A stretch of DNA of 54,540 nucleotides, from positions 1 through 54,540 of the forward strand of contig DYDE01000011.1 in NCBI GenBank assembly GCA_020718065.1, written 5' to 3'. The translations under genes and the position numbers were made by a program. Shown here one piece after another: positions 16,390 to 25,370 of the stretch (its first letter is position 1; each line of letters opens with the position of its first letter). The notes below the pieces were generated by a model. That model was not told the DNA's origin and made no database searches. It worked only from the letters and a program-made list of their open reading frames with translations. The DNA comes from Marinifilum sp. (GTDB lineage: Bacteria; Bacteroidota; Bacteroidia; Bacteroidales; CG2-30-32-10).

Positions 16390-17394
16390 ATGTTAACAAT
16401 TGTTATTATTACCATTGCCATTGCATTGGTATTCGATTTTTTAAATGGGATGAACGATGCGGGTAACTCTATTGCTACTGTGGTGGCAACAAAAGTGTTA
16501 TCTCCGAAAATGGCTGTTGCCTGGGCTGCCTTTTTCAATTTTATTGCTTTCCTTATTTTTGGAGTGAGTGTGGCAAAAACCATAGGTAAAGGAGTTGTTG
16601 ATCCTTCATTTGTTAGTGGGGACCCCTATTTTATATTGGCAGCATTAATTGCTGCTTGTATTTGGGTATTCTTTTGCGGACAAAATGGATTACCCAATAG
16701 CGTATCGCATGCCCTCATCGGTGGACTTATAGGACCTGCTTTGATAAAAGGAGGTATTCATGCTGTTTACTTTGCAGGTATCACAAAAATTCTTGTTTTT
16801 ATTGTTTTGGCCCCTTTGATTGGATTTATTATGGGATATTTCTTTATGATAATAACCCTGTTAATATGGGGTAAAAAACCTCCTGCCAAAGTTGATAAAT
16901 ATTACAGGGTATTACAATTGGTTTCTTCAGCAGCTTTTAGTTTGGGACATGGCGGTAATGATGCACAAAAAACAATGGGAATTATAACCATATTGTTATT
17001 CAGTACTGGTTATTTGGGAGGAGAGTTTTATGTTCCATTATGGGTTGTTCTGAGTGCTCATGGTGCTATTGCATTGGGTACATTGACCGGTGCATGGAAG
17101 ATCATACGAACATTAGGAGCAAAACTTACTCATTTAAAACCAGTTGGTGGTTTTTGTGCTGAAACAGCCGGTGCATTAACCTTGTTTGGAGTTACCGCAT
17201 TGGGCATTCCTGTTAGCACTACCCATACCATTACTGGAGCAATTATGGGGGTAGGTGTAACAAGAAGGGTTTCTGCTGTTAAATGGGGTGTGGCAAGCAA
17301 TATTGTTACAGCTTGGATACTTACCATACCAGCAGCAATTGGTTTGTCTGCGCTTATTTACTGGATATTCACATTATTAGGTTTTTCAGTATAA
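16390..17394 (+). CDS. pit: Inorganic phosphate transporter, Pit family
   Basis: The 334-aa inner-membrane permease has about 10 helices. The two family repeats are clear: DFLNGMNDAGNSIATVVATK near residue 18 and SLGHGGNDAQKTMGIITILL near residue 190, together with GIPVSTTHTITGAIMGVG near 280. It mediates low-affinity, proton-coupled import of (metal-)phosphate. The second gene of the DUF47-pit operon, it is followed at once by a strong terminator. The short length is normal for bacterial Pit of this subgroup. Confidence 0.95.
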   Translation: MLTIVIITIAIALVFDFLNGMNDAGNSIATVVATKVLSPKMAVAWAAFFNFIAFLIFGVSVAKTIGKGVVDPSFVSGDPYFILAALIAACIWVFFCGQNGLPNSVSHALIGGLIGPALIKGGIHAVYFAGITKILVFIVLAPLIGFIMGYFFMIITLLIWGKKPPAKVDKYYRVLQLVSSAAFSLGHGGNDAQKTMGIITILLFSTGYLGGEFYVPLWVVLSAHGAIALGTLTGAWKIIRTLGAKLTHLKPVGGFCAETAGALTLFGVTALGIPVSTTHTITGAIMGVGVTRRVSAVKWGVASNIVTAWILTIPAAIGLSALIYWIFTLLGFSV

Positions 17395-17411
17395 TTATCA
17401 TTATAAAATCC

Positions 17412-17455
17412 AAAAGCGTTCAATGGGATTTTCCAAAAATTGAACGCTTTTTTTC
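17412..17455 (+). terminator. Terminator after pit
   Basis: AAAAGCGTTCAAT pairs with ATTGAACGCTTTT across a short loop, followed by TTTTT. It also separates pit from the convergent phoU end. Confidence 0.9.
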
Positions 17456-17549
17456 TTTTATTCTAAAGTGTTTACAGAAGAAAAGATTTCTGACAATTAA
17501 ATCATATCGATTATTAATCAATAACAGTTTATAAAATCAGAAAACCTTG

Positions 17550-18209
17550 TTAGGGTTTGCTATGCCTCAGGACCTTTGCCTCAATAAAGAATATGATTTC
17601 TTCGGCAAGGTTTTTTGTCTGATCACCAACCCTTTCCAGCATACGGATGATTGAAAGAATGTTGAGGTGTTGTTCTATCTTATCATGATTGGTTTCTATG
17701 GAGTTTTTTAAAACTGCATTGGCAGATACATTGATTTTATCAAGTTGTTCATCCTGAGTTAAAATTTCCCGGGCAAGTTTGTTGTTTTCATATTCAAAAG
17801 CTTCCAAAGATTCACGCAGCATGGTTTGACTTATTTCAAACATTTTAGTAAGTTGTGTACTATCAAGCAACTCCTTATCAAATTCGGTATCTGAATGACT
17901 GACAATACCTGCAATACTATTGGCATAATCTCCAATACGTTCGAGGTTATAATTAATTTTAAGAACAGCTATTACAAATCGTAAATCAATGGCAACAGGA
18001 TTAAACAAAGCAAGTATGTTTTCGCAATCCATATTTAGTTTTAATTCAAATGCATCCACTCTTTTTTCGATGGTGTTGATGTCTTTTGCTAAACCTTTGT
18101 CGAAATCTATCATTGCTTTCGATGCTTTTTCCATTTGAACTATTACCAGGTTCCACATTTCTATGGTGTCCTTTTTTAGCTGTTTTATTTCGGTATCTAG
18201 ATGTGTCAT
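17550..18209 (-). CDS. phoU: Phosphate transport regulator PhoU
   Basis: The 219-aa cytoplasmic protein has the duplicated three-helix PhoU fold. Repeat 1 contains LKINYNLERIGDYANSIAGI and repeat 2 contains IRMLERVGDQTKNLAEEIIF, the paired metal-binding E/DxxxD motifs. It signals PstSCAB activity to the PhoR kinase and restrains uptake. It is the last gene of the minus-strand pst operon, 55 bp after pstB. Confidence 0.95.
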   Translation of the reverse strand: MTHLDTEIKQLKKDTIEMWNLVIVQMEKASKAMIDFDKGLAKDINTIEKRVDAFELKLNMDCENILALFNPVAIDLRFVIAVLKINYNLERIGDYANSIAGIVSHSDTEFDKELLDSTQLTKMFEISQTMLRESLEAFEYENNKLAREILTQDEQLDKINVSANAVLKNSIETNHDKIEQHLNILSIIRMLERVGDQTKNLAEEIIFFIEAKVLRHSKP

Positions 18210-18264
18210 AATTAATTATTTGTTTTAAATCATTTAACAATAAAGCAATTTAACCTTTTTTTGT

Positions 18265-19017
18265 TTACCCAAACCTTCCTGTTACATAATTTTGTGTTCT
18301 AAAGTTCTCAGGATTGGTAAATATTTTCTTGGTGGTATCATATTCAATTAATTCACCCATATAAAAGAACGCAGTGTTGTCACTCACCCTGCCTGCTTGT
18401 TGCATATTGTGGGTAACAATGATGATGGTATATTCCTTTTTTAGTTCATAGATAAGTTCTTCAATCTTAGCTGTAGATATGGGATCGAGGGCAGAAGCTG
18501 GTTCATCCATCAGAATTAAAGAAGGTTCTATGGCAAGGGCACGGGCAATACATAATCTTTGCTGTTGACCTCCCGAAAGTTCCAATGCAGATTTCTTGAG
18601 CTTATCTTTTACCTCATCCCATAATGCTGATTGTTTAAGTGATTTTATGACTCTTTCTTCAATCAGATGCTTATCTTTAATGCCATCCACTCTCAAACCA
18701 TAAGCTACATTCTCGAAAATGCTTTTTGGAAAAGGATTTGGCTTCTGAAAAACCATTCCCACTTTTTTGCGTAAAGCATCTACCTGTATGTTTTTTTGAT
18801 GTACATTTTCACCATCTAGCAATACCTGTCCTTCGATGCGGACACCTTCTATCAGATCGTTCATTCTGTTAAATAAACGAAGGAAAGTAGATTTTCCACA
18901 ACCCGAAGGTCCTATTAATGCTGTTACCGAATTGGGTTCAGCAGAAAAGTTGATATTTTTTAAAGCCTGAAAATCCTTATAGTATAAATTTACATCTATT
19001 GCTTCAGCTTTGTTCAT
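18265..19017 (-). CDS. pstB: Phosphate ABC transporter ATP-binding protein PstB
   Basis: The 250-aa product has Walker [10 protein letters not shown] (residues about 33-41), Q-loop [20 protein letters not shown], signature [16 protein letters not shown], Walker [14 protein letters not shown] and the switch histidine in IIVTHNMQQ. The [20 protein letters not shown] end is typical of PstB. It energises high-affinity Pi import. It lies 13 bp after pstA. Confidence 0.97.
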   Translation of the reverse strand: MNKAEAIDVNLYYKDFQALKNINFSAEPNSVTALIGPSGCGKSTFLRLFNRMNDLIEGVRIEGQVLLDGENVHQKNIQVDALRKKVGMVFQKPNPFPKSIFENVAYGLRVDGIKDKHLIEERVIKSLKQSALWDEVKDKLKKSALELSGGQQQRLCIARALAIEPSLILMDEPASALDPISTAKIEELIYELKKEYTIIIVTHNMQQAGRVSDNTAFFYMGELIEYDTTKKIFTNPENFRTQNYVTGRFG

Positions 19018-19030
19018 TGATTATTCTGAT

Positions 19031-19891
19031 TTAATTAATTTTATGTTTTTTATTAAAATAGCTTCTGATACCACCTGCCAGTAAATTAGCCAAAAGAACA
19101 ATGGCAATTAAAACCAAAGCTGTTCCATATGCAATGGGTCGGCTGGCTTCTACATTTGTTCCACTGGTAGTGATAACATATAAATGATAGGGCAATGCCA
19201 TCACCTGATCGAAAATGCTGTGAGGTAGTTTTGGAAGAAAATAAGCAGCAACAGTAAAAAGTATGGGTGCTGTTTCACCCGATACCCTGCTGATTGAAAG
19301 AATTAATCCTGTCATTATGTTTGGAAATGCAACCGGCAATACCACCTTTCTGATTGTTTGCAATTTGGTGGCACCCATGGCATAGCTTCCTATTCTCAAT
19401 TGGTCATCAACAGATTTTAGTGCCTCTTCAGTTGTACGGATAATCACTGGCAAGGTTAAAAGTCCCAGAGTTAAAGAACCAGCAAGAATGGAATCCCCAA
19501 ATTTGAGTTGGTTAACAAACAATGCCATTCCAAATAAGCCAAATACAATAGAAGGTATGCCTGCAAGATTGTTGGTCATCATACGAATGAAACCTTTTAA
19601 GCGACTTTCCCGCATATATTCATTCATATATATAGCAGAACAAATTCCAATAGGAAAAGCAAATATCATACTTCCAACTATCAGACAAAATGTACCAACG
19701 ATAGCAGGATAAATTCCACCAGATGTCATACCATCGGAAGGGGCAGTGGTTAAAAAGTTCCAGCTAATTGCAGAAATGCCTTTGGTAATGATAAATCCCA
19801 GTATTATGAATAGAACAGCAATCACCATCAGGCTGATTAAGGTAAACAGTGTGAAAGCTGCCTTTTGTTTTATGTCTTTATTTAATAGCAT
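19031..19891 (-). CDS. pstA: Phosphate ABC transporter permease PstA
   Basis: The 286-aa inner-membrane protein has six helices. It carries the family N-terminal block SAISWNFLTTAPSDGMTSGG, the EAA-like loop EALKSVDDQLRIGSYAMGAT and the ISRVSGETAPILFTVAAYF region. It forms the channel with PstC. It lies 11 bp after pstC and is normal in length. Confidence 0.97.
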   Translation of the reverse strand: MLLNKDIKQKAAFTLFTLISLMVIAVLFIILGFIITKGISAISWNFLTTAPSDGMTSGGIYPAIVGTFCLIVGSMIFAFPIGICSAIYMNEYMRESRLKGFIRMMTNNLAGIPSIVFGLFGMALFVNQLKFGDSILAGSLTLGLLTLPVIIRTTEEALKSVDDQLRIGSYAMGATKLQTIRKVVLPVAFPNIMTGLILSISRVSGETAPILFTVAAYFLPKLPHSIFDQVMALPYHLYVITTSGTNVEASRPIAYGTALVLIAIVLLANLLAGGIRSYFNKKHKIN

Positions 19892-19902
19892 AATATAAAT
19901 GT

Positions 19903-21105
19903 TTATGCGTTTTTAGGTTTTCTTTTCTTTATAAATTCAACAGTCAGATTGATGGCAAAAGTGATAATAAACAACACTATAGCCAATGCAAACAAAGCCT
20001 TGTAATGCAATCCGCCAAAAGGAGCTTCTCCCAATTCGGCAGCAATCGTTGCAGGAATTGTTCTAACAGGTTGTAAGAAAGTATGTGGTATTACACCAGC
20101 GTTACCGGTAACCATCAATACAGCCATGGTTTCTCCAACGGCTCTTCCGATCCCCAGAATTACACCAGCTGTTATACCAGATTTTGAATAAGGAATGATC
20201 ACCCTTCTTATTGTTTGCCATTTGTTTGCTCCCAATGCTAAACTTGCTTCTTTCAATGAACGGGGTGTTGTTTGCATGGCATCTTCCGAAACCGAAATAA
20301 TAGTGGGCAACGCCATAATGCCTAATATAATGCTTCCTGCTAGTGCAGTTTCACCAACATCCAGTTTAAACAATTGTTGTATTAATGGAACTAGCACTAC
20401 TAAACCAAAGAAACCATAAACAACTGATGGTATGCTTGCCAATAATTCAATAATTGGTTTTAATATGTTTCTCAATCGAGGGCTTGCCACTTCAGCCATA
20501 AATATGGCAGTAGCTAATCCAAAAGGAACAGCAATAAGAATAGCACCTATGCTTACCCAAAGTGTTCCTAAAATAAGAGGCAATATTCCTAATGAAGCAA
20601 CCGGTTCTGTGGTGGGATACCATTCTTTGCCACTGATGAATTCTGCAACAGTAATTTTATCGACAGGTATTTCTTTTCCTTTGAATTTAGCTGCTTTGTA
20701 TTTACTGGATATAAATGCAATCATTCCGGGGTTGGCATCCAGAAGGCTGTCTATTTTATCTGGCAGATATTCAAAGTTTTCACCTAGTTCATTTTCGTTT
20801 AAAAATAAAGAAATACTATTGATTGTAAAAACAATAATAGAGTCATCTATACCTCCTACTTTATTCCAATTGGTTACATCTTGATTGAATATATCTTTTA
20901 TTTGTTTAGAGGAAAGGTTATTTAATGGATTTGATTTATTAACAGCAATCACAAAGTTTTTATCTATTGGTTTTTCCGAAAACAAACCAATTCCTTCGCG
21001 AAAAAGAAATACGATGATAAGAATAACTGTAATACTGGTGATGGTACTACTGCTAAAAAGTATTCCCTCTGCTATCTTTTCTTTTACTTTACGTAATTTT
21101 AACAT
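19903..21105 (-). CDS. pstC: Phosphate ABC transporter permease PstC with an inserted PstS-like lobe
   Basis: The 400-aa protein is about 90-110 residues longer than a classical PstC. Helix 1 spans about 20-40. Residues about 47-160 form a periplasmic insertion, and the normal permease core follows from about 170 (LPLILGTLWVSIGAILIAVP, then EDAMQTTPRSLKEASLALGA and AVGETMAVLMVTGNAG). Inside the insertion, NNLSSKQIKDIFNQDVTNWN then KVGG parallels SKLTREQLEGIFTGKIKNWK then EVGG of PstS (21324-22154). A second parallel is NPGMIAFISSKY against TKGAIGYVGIAY. The permease thus carries part of a Pi-binding-protein lobe. A hairpin separates it from pstS. ATGTTAA at its own start also fits the repeat word but is coding. 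Confidence 0.95.
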   Translation of the reverse strand: MLKLRKVKEKIAEGILFSSSTITSITVILIIVFLFREGIGLFSEKPIDKNFVIAVNKSNPLNNLSSKQIKDIFNQDVTNWNKVGGIDDSIIVFTINSISLFLNENELGENFEYLPDKIDSLLDANPGMIAFISSKYKAAKFKGKEIPVDKITVAEFISGKEWYPTTEPVASLGILPLILGTLWVSIGAILIAVPFGLATAIFMAEVASPRLRNILKPIIELLASIPSVVYGFFGLVVLVPLIQQLFKLDVGETALAGSIILGIMALPTIISVSEDAMQTTPRSLKEASLALGANKWQTIRRVIIPYSKSGITAGVILGIGRAVGETMAVLMVTGNAGVIPHTFLQPVRTIPATIAAELGEAPFGGLHYKALFALAIVLFIITFAINLTVEFIKKRKPKNA

Positions 21106-21129
21106 AAAATTAACATACTTGGTTTTATT

Positions 21130-21166
21130 TTAAAAAAAGCAGTGTGGGAATTTTCCACCACTGCTG
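21130..21166 (-). terminator. Hairpin between pstS and pstC (attenuator/partial terminator)
   Basis: On the minus strand GCAGTGGTGG pairs with CCCACACTGC (small bulge) and runs into TTTTTTT. Its position between the first and second genes would make pstS transcripts more abundant than pstCAB-phoU, as binding-protein operons often require. Confidence 0.75.
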
Positions 21167-21323
21167 TGAAAAGGATTATGATTCTGCTTTTTCAATTCTT
21201 TTTTTTTCTTTTTTATTATTTTAAAATGAATATGGATTAACCGAGCGATTTTAGAATTTTGAATATAGTTAGATCTTAAATCAAAAATAGCTAATCCTTG
21301 TTCATAAACTAGTAAATCCAAAG

Positions 21324-22154
21324 TTATTTAATTGGCACATAACCTTCTTTAAGAACTATTTTCTGACCTTCTGTTGAAAGAATAAAATCTACAAAAGGTT
21401 TTACTTTTGTTTCTGCTGAATTCAGATAGTAATAATATAAAGGCCGAACAATTGGGTATGTTTTATTTTTTGCATTATCAATATTTGGTTTAACAAATGT
21501 TTTACCTTTATCATAAGATACCTCTATTGCTTTAACAGTATTTTCCATATATGCAATTCCAACATATCCAATAGCACCTTTTGTCTGGCTTACTGACTGA
21601 ACAATTGCACCAGTTGCAGGCATCATTAAAGCAGTTTTTGCATAATTTTTATTATTTAATACATGTTCTTTAAAGAAATCATAAGTTCCAGAACTTGATT
21701 CTCTGGAGTAAACAACGATATTTAGATCATCACCTCCTACTTCTTTCCAGTTTTTTATTTTACCTGTAAAGATACCTTCTAATTGTTCTCTGGTTAGTTT
21801 ACTTACTTTATTGGCTGGATTTACTATTACAGATAATGCATCATAAGCAATAATTACTTCTTTAAAAGCTGATTTGCCAGCTTCCTGCATTTTTAATTTT
21901 TCATCCATTTTCATCTTGCGCGAAGATTGAGCAATATCTGTAGTTCCGCTAATTAAAGCAGAAAGACCAACGCCAGAACCTCCGCCTGTAACAGTGATAG
22001 AAGCATTCGGGTTTTTCTTCATATATTCTTCTACTTCTTTTTGAGATAATGGCAAACAAGTATCGCTGCCTTTGATCTTAAATACTAATTTTTGTGCCTG
22101 TGCAAAACCCACTATGGAGAATAAAAGAGCTAGGGCAATGGTTAATTTTTTCAT
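21324..22154 (-). CDS. pstS: Phosphate-binding protein PstS
   Basis: The 276-aa product has a signal peptide (MKKLTIALALLFSIVGFAQA). Phosphate-pocket signatures are present: ITVTGGGSGVGLSALISGTT, DIAQSSRKMK, VVYSRESSSGTYDFFKEHVL and TKGAIGYVGIAYM. Length is at the short end for the family, as usual for Bacteroidota. It is a periplasmic high-affinity Pi receptor feeding PstCAB. It is the first gene of the operon, directly under a Pho-box promoter. Confidence 0.96.
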   Translation of the reverse strand: MKKLTIALALLFSIVGFAQAQKLVFKIKGSDTCLPLSQKEVEEYMKKNPNASITVTGGGSGVGLSALISGTTDIAQSSRKMKMDEKLKMQEAGKSAFKEVIIAYDALSVIVNPANKVSKLTREQLEGIFTGKIKNWKEVGGDDLNIVVYSRESSSGTYDFFKEHVLNNKNYAKTALMMPATGAIVQSVSQTKGAIGYVGIAYMENTVKAIEVSYDKGKTFVKPNIDNAKNKTYPIVRPLYYYYLNSAETKVKPFVDFILSTEGQKIVLKEGYVPIK

Positions 22155-22212
22155 TTTATATAGATTTATATTGTTAATTTTTTTTTGATAATTGTTTATT
22201 TGTTCTTTGTTA

Positions 22213-22272
22213 CAAAAGTATTCTTCTCATGTTAAGTGTATATTAAGCAATTGTTAAGTTTATGTTAAGTCT
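22213..22272 (-). promoter_or_regulatory. pstS promoter with four-unit Pho-box array
   Basis: On the plus strand units start at 22229 ATGTTAAGTGT, 22240 ATATTAAGCAA, 22251 TTGTTAAGTTT and 22262 ATGTTAAGTCT, an exact 11-bp period. The minus-strand -7 element TACTTTTG (22213-22220) lies 8 bp away, so the array covers the -33 region, as in PhoB-activated promoters that lack a -35 box. The last unit touches the porin stop codon. Confidence 0.88.
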
Positions 22273-23600
22273 TAGAATTTATATTGAAAACGCAAGGTAA
22301 ACACATTGTCCTTGATGTCTTTGGTATAAAATCCAACTTTTGTAGTTTCATTTTTAACCATATCATAATAAGCCATCACTTTTACATTGCTGTTCCAATG
22401 GAAGATATAACCCAAACCAATGGTGGTATATTTGATATCAGCAGCTGATAATTTGGTATTCAGGTTTGTATGTCCATTGTCGGTTCCTGTTTTCGACATA
22501 ATATCTCCAGCATTTACTTCTGTATTTGGATCGTACCAATCATACTTTACAACTATATCATGTTTTGAATGCAGAATATTCTGAATAAAATAAAAGTATG
22601 CACCATCAAATTTACGGTTGTATGTATCATAAGCTGTTGGCACTGCACTATAGTTTGTACTGGTCGAAGAGGAGCTGCTTCCTGGCTGAGTTCCTGTTAT
22701 GTATTCACCTCTTAGTGTTGTGAGTCCGCCAATCCAATCCAAACTTACCTGAAAATCTGCTCCCATATAACTTCTGTCAGCATATTTGCCTTTATTCTCA
22801 ATAGTTGAATCAACTACATAGCCTTTACCACCATCAGCCAATGTGCCCATTTTATAAGTAAATTTATTCCACTGATAAACTCCTCCTTTGTAATAAGAAG
22901 CACCTAATCCGAATTTTATTTTTTCTGATTTAGTAGATTTGTTGATGAATATGTGTCCAATAAAGTCTTTTTGTTTGTCAAAATCAGAGTTGATGGCATT
23001 ACCATTGAACATACCACCTTCTAATCTGATAAAACAGAACTTAGAAGTTTTAGGCATTTGAAAGAATAACATTCCACCAAGATCTCTTTCACCTGGGAAT
23101 AATGTCTGAAAGATTCTTGAACGTTCAGGAGTTTCTCTATTGCTTGAAGAGTATGATACTTCATAACCAAAAGGCCTGTCAAACACTCCCATCTTAATTC
23201 CAAAAGCATTCAAAAAAGGTTCTTTCACGGATAAGTATGCATCTTTTATACCCAAACCTTTTTCGGTAATATCAAATTGCATTACTCCCTGACAGTTATT
23301 ATTGTCATAAGTTAATTTAATTCTGCCTCTTCTAACAGAAAAACGTTTATCAACTCCTGCGGGAAAATTACCACCTGCAAAAGAAGGAATGCCAGTTGAG
23401 TCTGCAATCTGAAACTGGGTCTGGATATAACCTGAAAATTTCATTTTTTTCATAAATTCCAGATCTGAGTTCATTTGTTCTACCCTTTGGGTAAGGGTAT
23501 CCAAAGGACTCACTTCTTGTGCTTTTGTTTTAATGACAGTTGAAAATAGTGTAATAACAACTATCGATACGATTGTTAAGATTTTTTTCATAAGTTTCAT
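22272..23600 (-). CDS. Phosphate-selective porin, OprO/OprP family
   Basis: The 442-aa product has a signal peptide (ILTIVSIVVITLFSTVIKTK, then AQ). A short coiled segment (LDTLTQRVEQMNSDLEFMKK) precedes a barrel: FSGYIQTQFQ, KRFSVRRGRIKLTYDN, GIKDAYLSVKEPFLNAFGIK, GVFDRPFGYEVSYSS. It ends in NVFTLRFQYKF with the terminal Phe of outer-membrane barrels. This is the porin O/P family that lets Pi through the outer membrane under starvation. A second Met at residue 4 (MKKILT) is an alternative start. It lies upstream of pstS in the same direction and has its own Pho-box promoter. Confidence 0.92.
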   Translation of the reverse strand: MKLMKKILTIVSIVVITLFSTVIKTKAQEVSPLDTLTQRVEQMNSDLEFMKKMKFSGYIQTQFQIADSTGIPSFAGGNFPAGVDKRFSVRRGRIKLTYDNNNCQGVMQFDITEKGLGIKDAYLSVKEPFLNAFGIKMGVFDRPFGYEVSYSSSNRETPERSRIFQTLFPGERDLGGMLFFQMPKTSKFCFIRLEGGMFNGNAINSDFDKQKDFIGHIFINKSTKSEKIKFGLGASYYKGGVYQWNKFTYKMGTLADGGKGYVVDSTIENKGKYADRSYMGADFQVSLDWIGGLTTLRGEYITGTQPGSSSSSTSTNYSAVPTAYDTYNRKFDGAYFYFIQNILHSKHDIVVKYDWYDPNTEVNAGDIMSKTGTDNGHTNLNTKLSAADIKYTTIGLGYIFHWNSNVKVMAYYDMVKNETTKVGFYTKDIKDNVFTLRFQYKF

Positions 23601-23628
23601 GTTAATTTCATGTTAATAATTTCTGAAA

Positions 23629-23688
23629 CAAAGATGAGCTACTAATGTTAATTGAATGTTAAGCCAATGTTATTTTAATGTTAATTTA
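23629..23688 (-). promoter_or_regulatory. Porin promoter with four-unit Pho-box array
   Basis: Units start at 23645 ATGTTAATTGA, 23656 ATGTTAAGCCA, 23667 ATGTTATTTTA and 23678 ATGTTAATTTA, with an exact 11-bp period. The minus-strand -7-like CATCTTTG (23629-23636) is again exactly 8 bp away, the same geometry as at pstS. Confidence 0.87.
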
Positions 23689-23799
23689 ATTTTGTGTATA
23701 ATAATAAAGATGTAATAAAAAAATTAACAATTCTTTAATCTCTGATTTCTTTAATTATAGCCTGCAAGCAGTACTTTTGCCATAAATTTTTTTTAAAAT

Positions 23800-24429
23800 A
23801 TGTCTGTTTCTTTTTTTATTGCAAGCTTTGTTTCGCTTTTTGCTTTGATAAACCCTTTAAGTGCGCTGCCTGTTTTTATTTCATTAACAGGAAGCCACGA
23901 TACCAAATGGAGAAATTACCAGATAAGAAAAACTTGTTTCTATATTCTAATAATATGTATATGCTCTTATTTTGCAGGTTTGCATATACTTGTGTTTTTT
24001 GGGATTTCTATCAATGCTTTGAAAATAGCAGGAGGGATAATGATTTCCCGTTCCGGCTTTTTACTGCTGAATGCAAAGCACAAAAAAGATATAAAAGGCA
24101 AGATTATGGAAGAATCTTTGGAAAAAGAAGATATTTCATTTAGTCCGTTAGCAATGCCACTTTTGGCCGGACCAGGAACCATTTCATTATTAATTAATTT
24201 ATCAATCGAAAATTCCGATAATCGTGAAACAGGAATTATTATGCTGGCAATATTAGCTGTTATATTATGTATTTATATAATATTTTCTTTAGCACCAAAA
24301 GTTTTAAAATATACCGGACAAGCAGGTTTGAAATCTTTTTCAAAGATCATGGGTTTTTTGGTGTTATCAATAGGTATTGAAATGATGTCATCAGGAATAC
24401 TGACAATGTTAAAATCTATTAAAATTTAA
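23800..24429 (+). CDS. MarC family integral membrane protein
   Basis: The 209-aa inner-membrane protein has six helices. The family opening (FIASFVSLFALINPLSALPV) and the central SPLAMPLLAGPGTISLLINL signature are clear. The molecular function of MarC proteins is unsettled. It is divergent from the porin; the Pho boxes between them are oriented towards the porin. It lies 23 bp before the SpoIIE phosphatase gene and probably shares its transcript. Confidence 0.9.
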   Translation: MSVSFFIASFVSLFALINPLSALPVFISLTGSHDTKWRNYQIRKTCFYILIICICSYFAGLHILVFFGISINALKIAGGIMISRSGFLLLNAKHKKDIKGKIMEESLEKEDISFSPLAMPLLAGPGTISLLINLSIENSDNRETGIIMLAILAVILCIYIIFSLAPKVLKYTGQAGLKSFSKIMGFLVLSIGIEMMSSGILTMLKSIKI

Positions 24430-24452
24430 TTTAAAACACACCTTAATTTTAC

Positions 24453-25268
24453 ATGACAAAAAGAATAATCTATAAAACAGATAAGCTTAATCTTGAACAA
24501 AAGGATATTGATTTTGAAAGTAGTCTTAAATATGCTGAATTATTACAGCAGGGAATATTTCCAAAACAACGACATTTTGATCGTGTATTTTCAGAGTCAT
24601 TTATATTGTTTAAACCCTTACAAATAATTTCCGGAGATTTTTATTGGTTGGCAGAATCAAATGGATTGATTTATCTTATAGTTGGAGATTGTACTGGACA
24701 TGGAGCTCCTGGTGCAATGCTGTCTATTCTTATTTCTAGTTTGTTCGATTATGTTATATTAAATAAACAAGTAAAAAAAACGCATAAAATTCTCAGGGAA
24801 GTTGATAACCGGTTTATTGAAAGTTTTAGTTCGCCTGAAATAAAAAACAAATTCAATAACGATTGGGTTGATGTATCTCTTTGTTGTATAGAACGTGAAA
24901 CAAAAACTATTTACTATTCCGGAGCAATGCGTAAAGCTTTAGTTGTTAGTGATAAAAGCACCAAAGTACTTAAAGGCTGCCCTTATTCTATTGGGGGTTG
25001 GCAAATGGAATCTAATAGACAATATGGGTCAATCAAATATAAATATAACAAAGGTGATATGTTGTACTTGGGAACAGACGGATTTCAAGATCAAAAAGGT
25101 GGAAAATCTTTGAAAAGATACAAAGCGTCTAGTCTTCACAGATTTATTGCAGATAACTCAACACATCCAATGAGTGCTCAAAAGGAACTTTTAAACACAG
25201 AGCTAAAACAATGGATGGGAACGAATAAACAAACTGATGATATATGTATTATTGGCGTCAGGCTTTGA
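24453..25268 (+). CDS. Cytoplasmic SpoIIE/RsbU-type PP2C phosphatase
   Basis: The 271-aa product has no sensor or membrane part. Residues about 28-270 form a SpoIIE domain: LLQQGIFPKQRHFDRVFSES, IISGDFYWLA with the metal-binding Asp, VGDCTGHGAPGAMLSILISS with the second Asp/Gly motif, GAMRKALVVS, YLGTDGFQDQKGG and TDDICIIGVRL with the last metal-binding Asp. It should dephosphorylate a phospho-serine partner, typically an anti-anti-sigma factor, but no STAS or kinase gene is adjacent. A membrane homolog is at 48704-50770. Confidence 0.9.
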   Translation: MTKRIIYKTDKLNLEQKDIDFESSLKYAELLQQGIFPKQRHFDRVFSESFILFKPLQIISGDFYWLAESNGLIYLIVGDCTGHGAPGAMLSILISSLFDYVILNKQVKKTHKILREVDNRFIESFSSPEIKNKFNNDWVDVSLCCIERETKTIYYSGAMRKALVVSDKSTKVLKGCPYSIGGWQMESNRQYGSIKYKYNKGDMLYLGTDGFQDQKGGKSLKRYKASSLHRFIADNSTHPMSAQKELLNTELKQWMGTNKQTDDICIIGVRL

Positions 25269-25370
25269 ATTTGAAAAATCTAAAAATTAAATTATAGAAA
25301 TAATTATATATTATTTAGAAGCTATTTCAGACAGTACTATTTTAATTATAAAAAGTGAAAAGGAAAAACT

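Noticed and set aside
17283-17534. 83-codon frame overlapping the end of pit
   Set aside because: It is a shadow of pit and runs through the pit terminator.
21099-21116. Two TTAACAT words 11 bp apart at the pstC start
   Set aside because: One is simply the first codons of pstC, no -7 element lies at the right distance, and the gene sits inside an operon.
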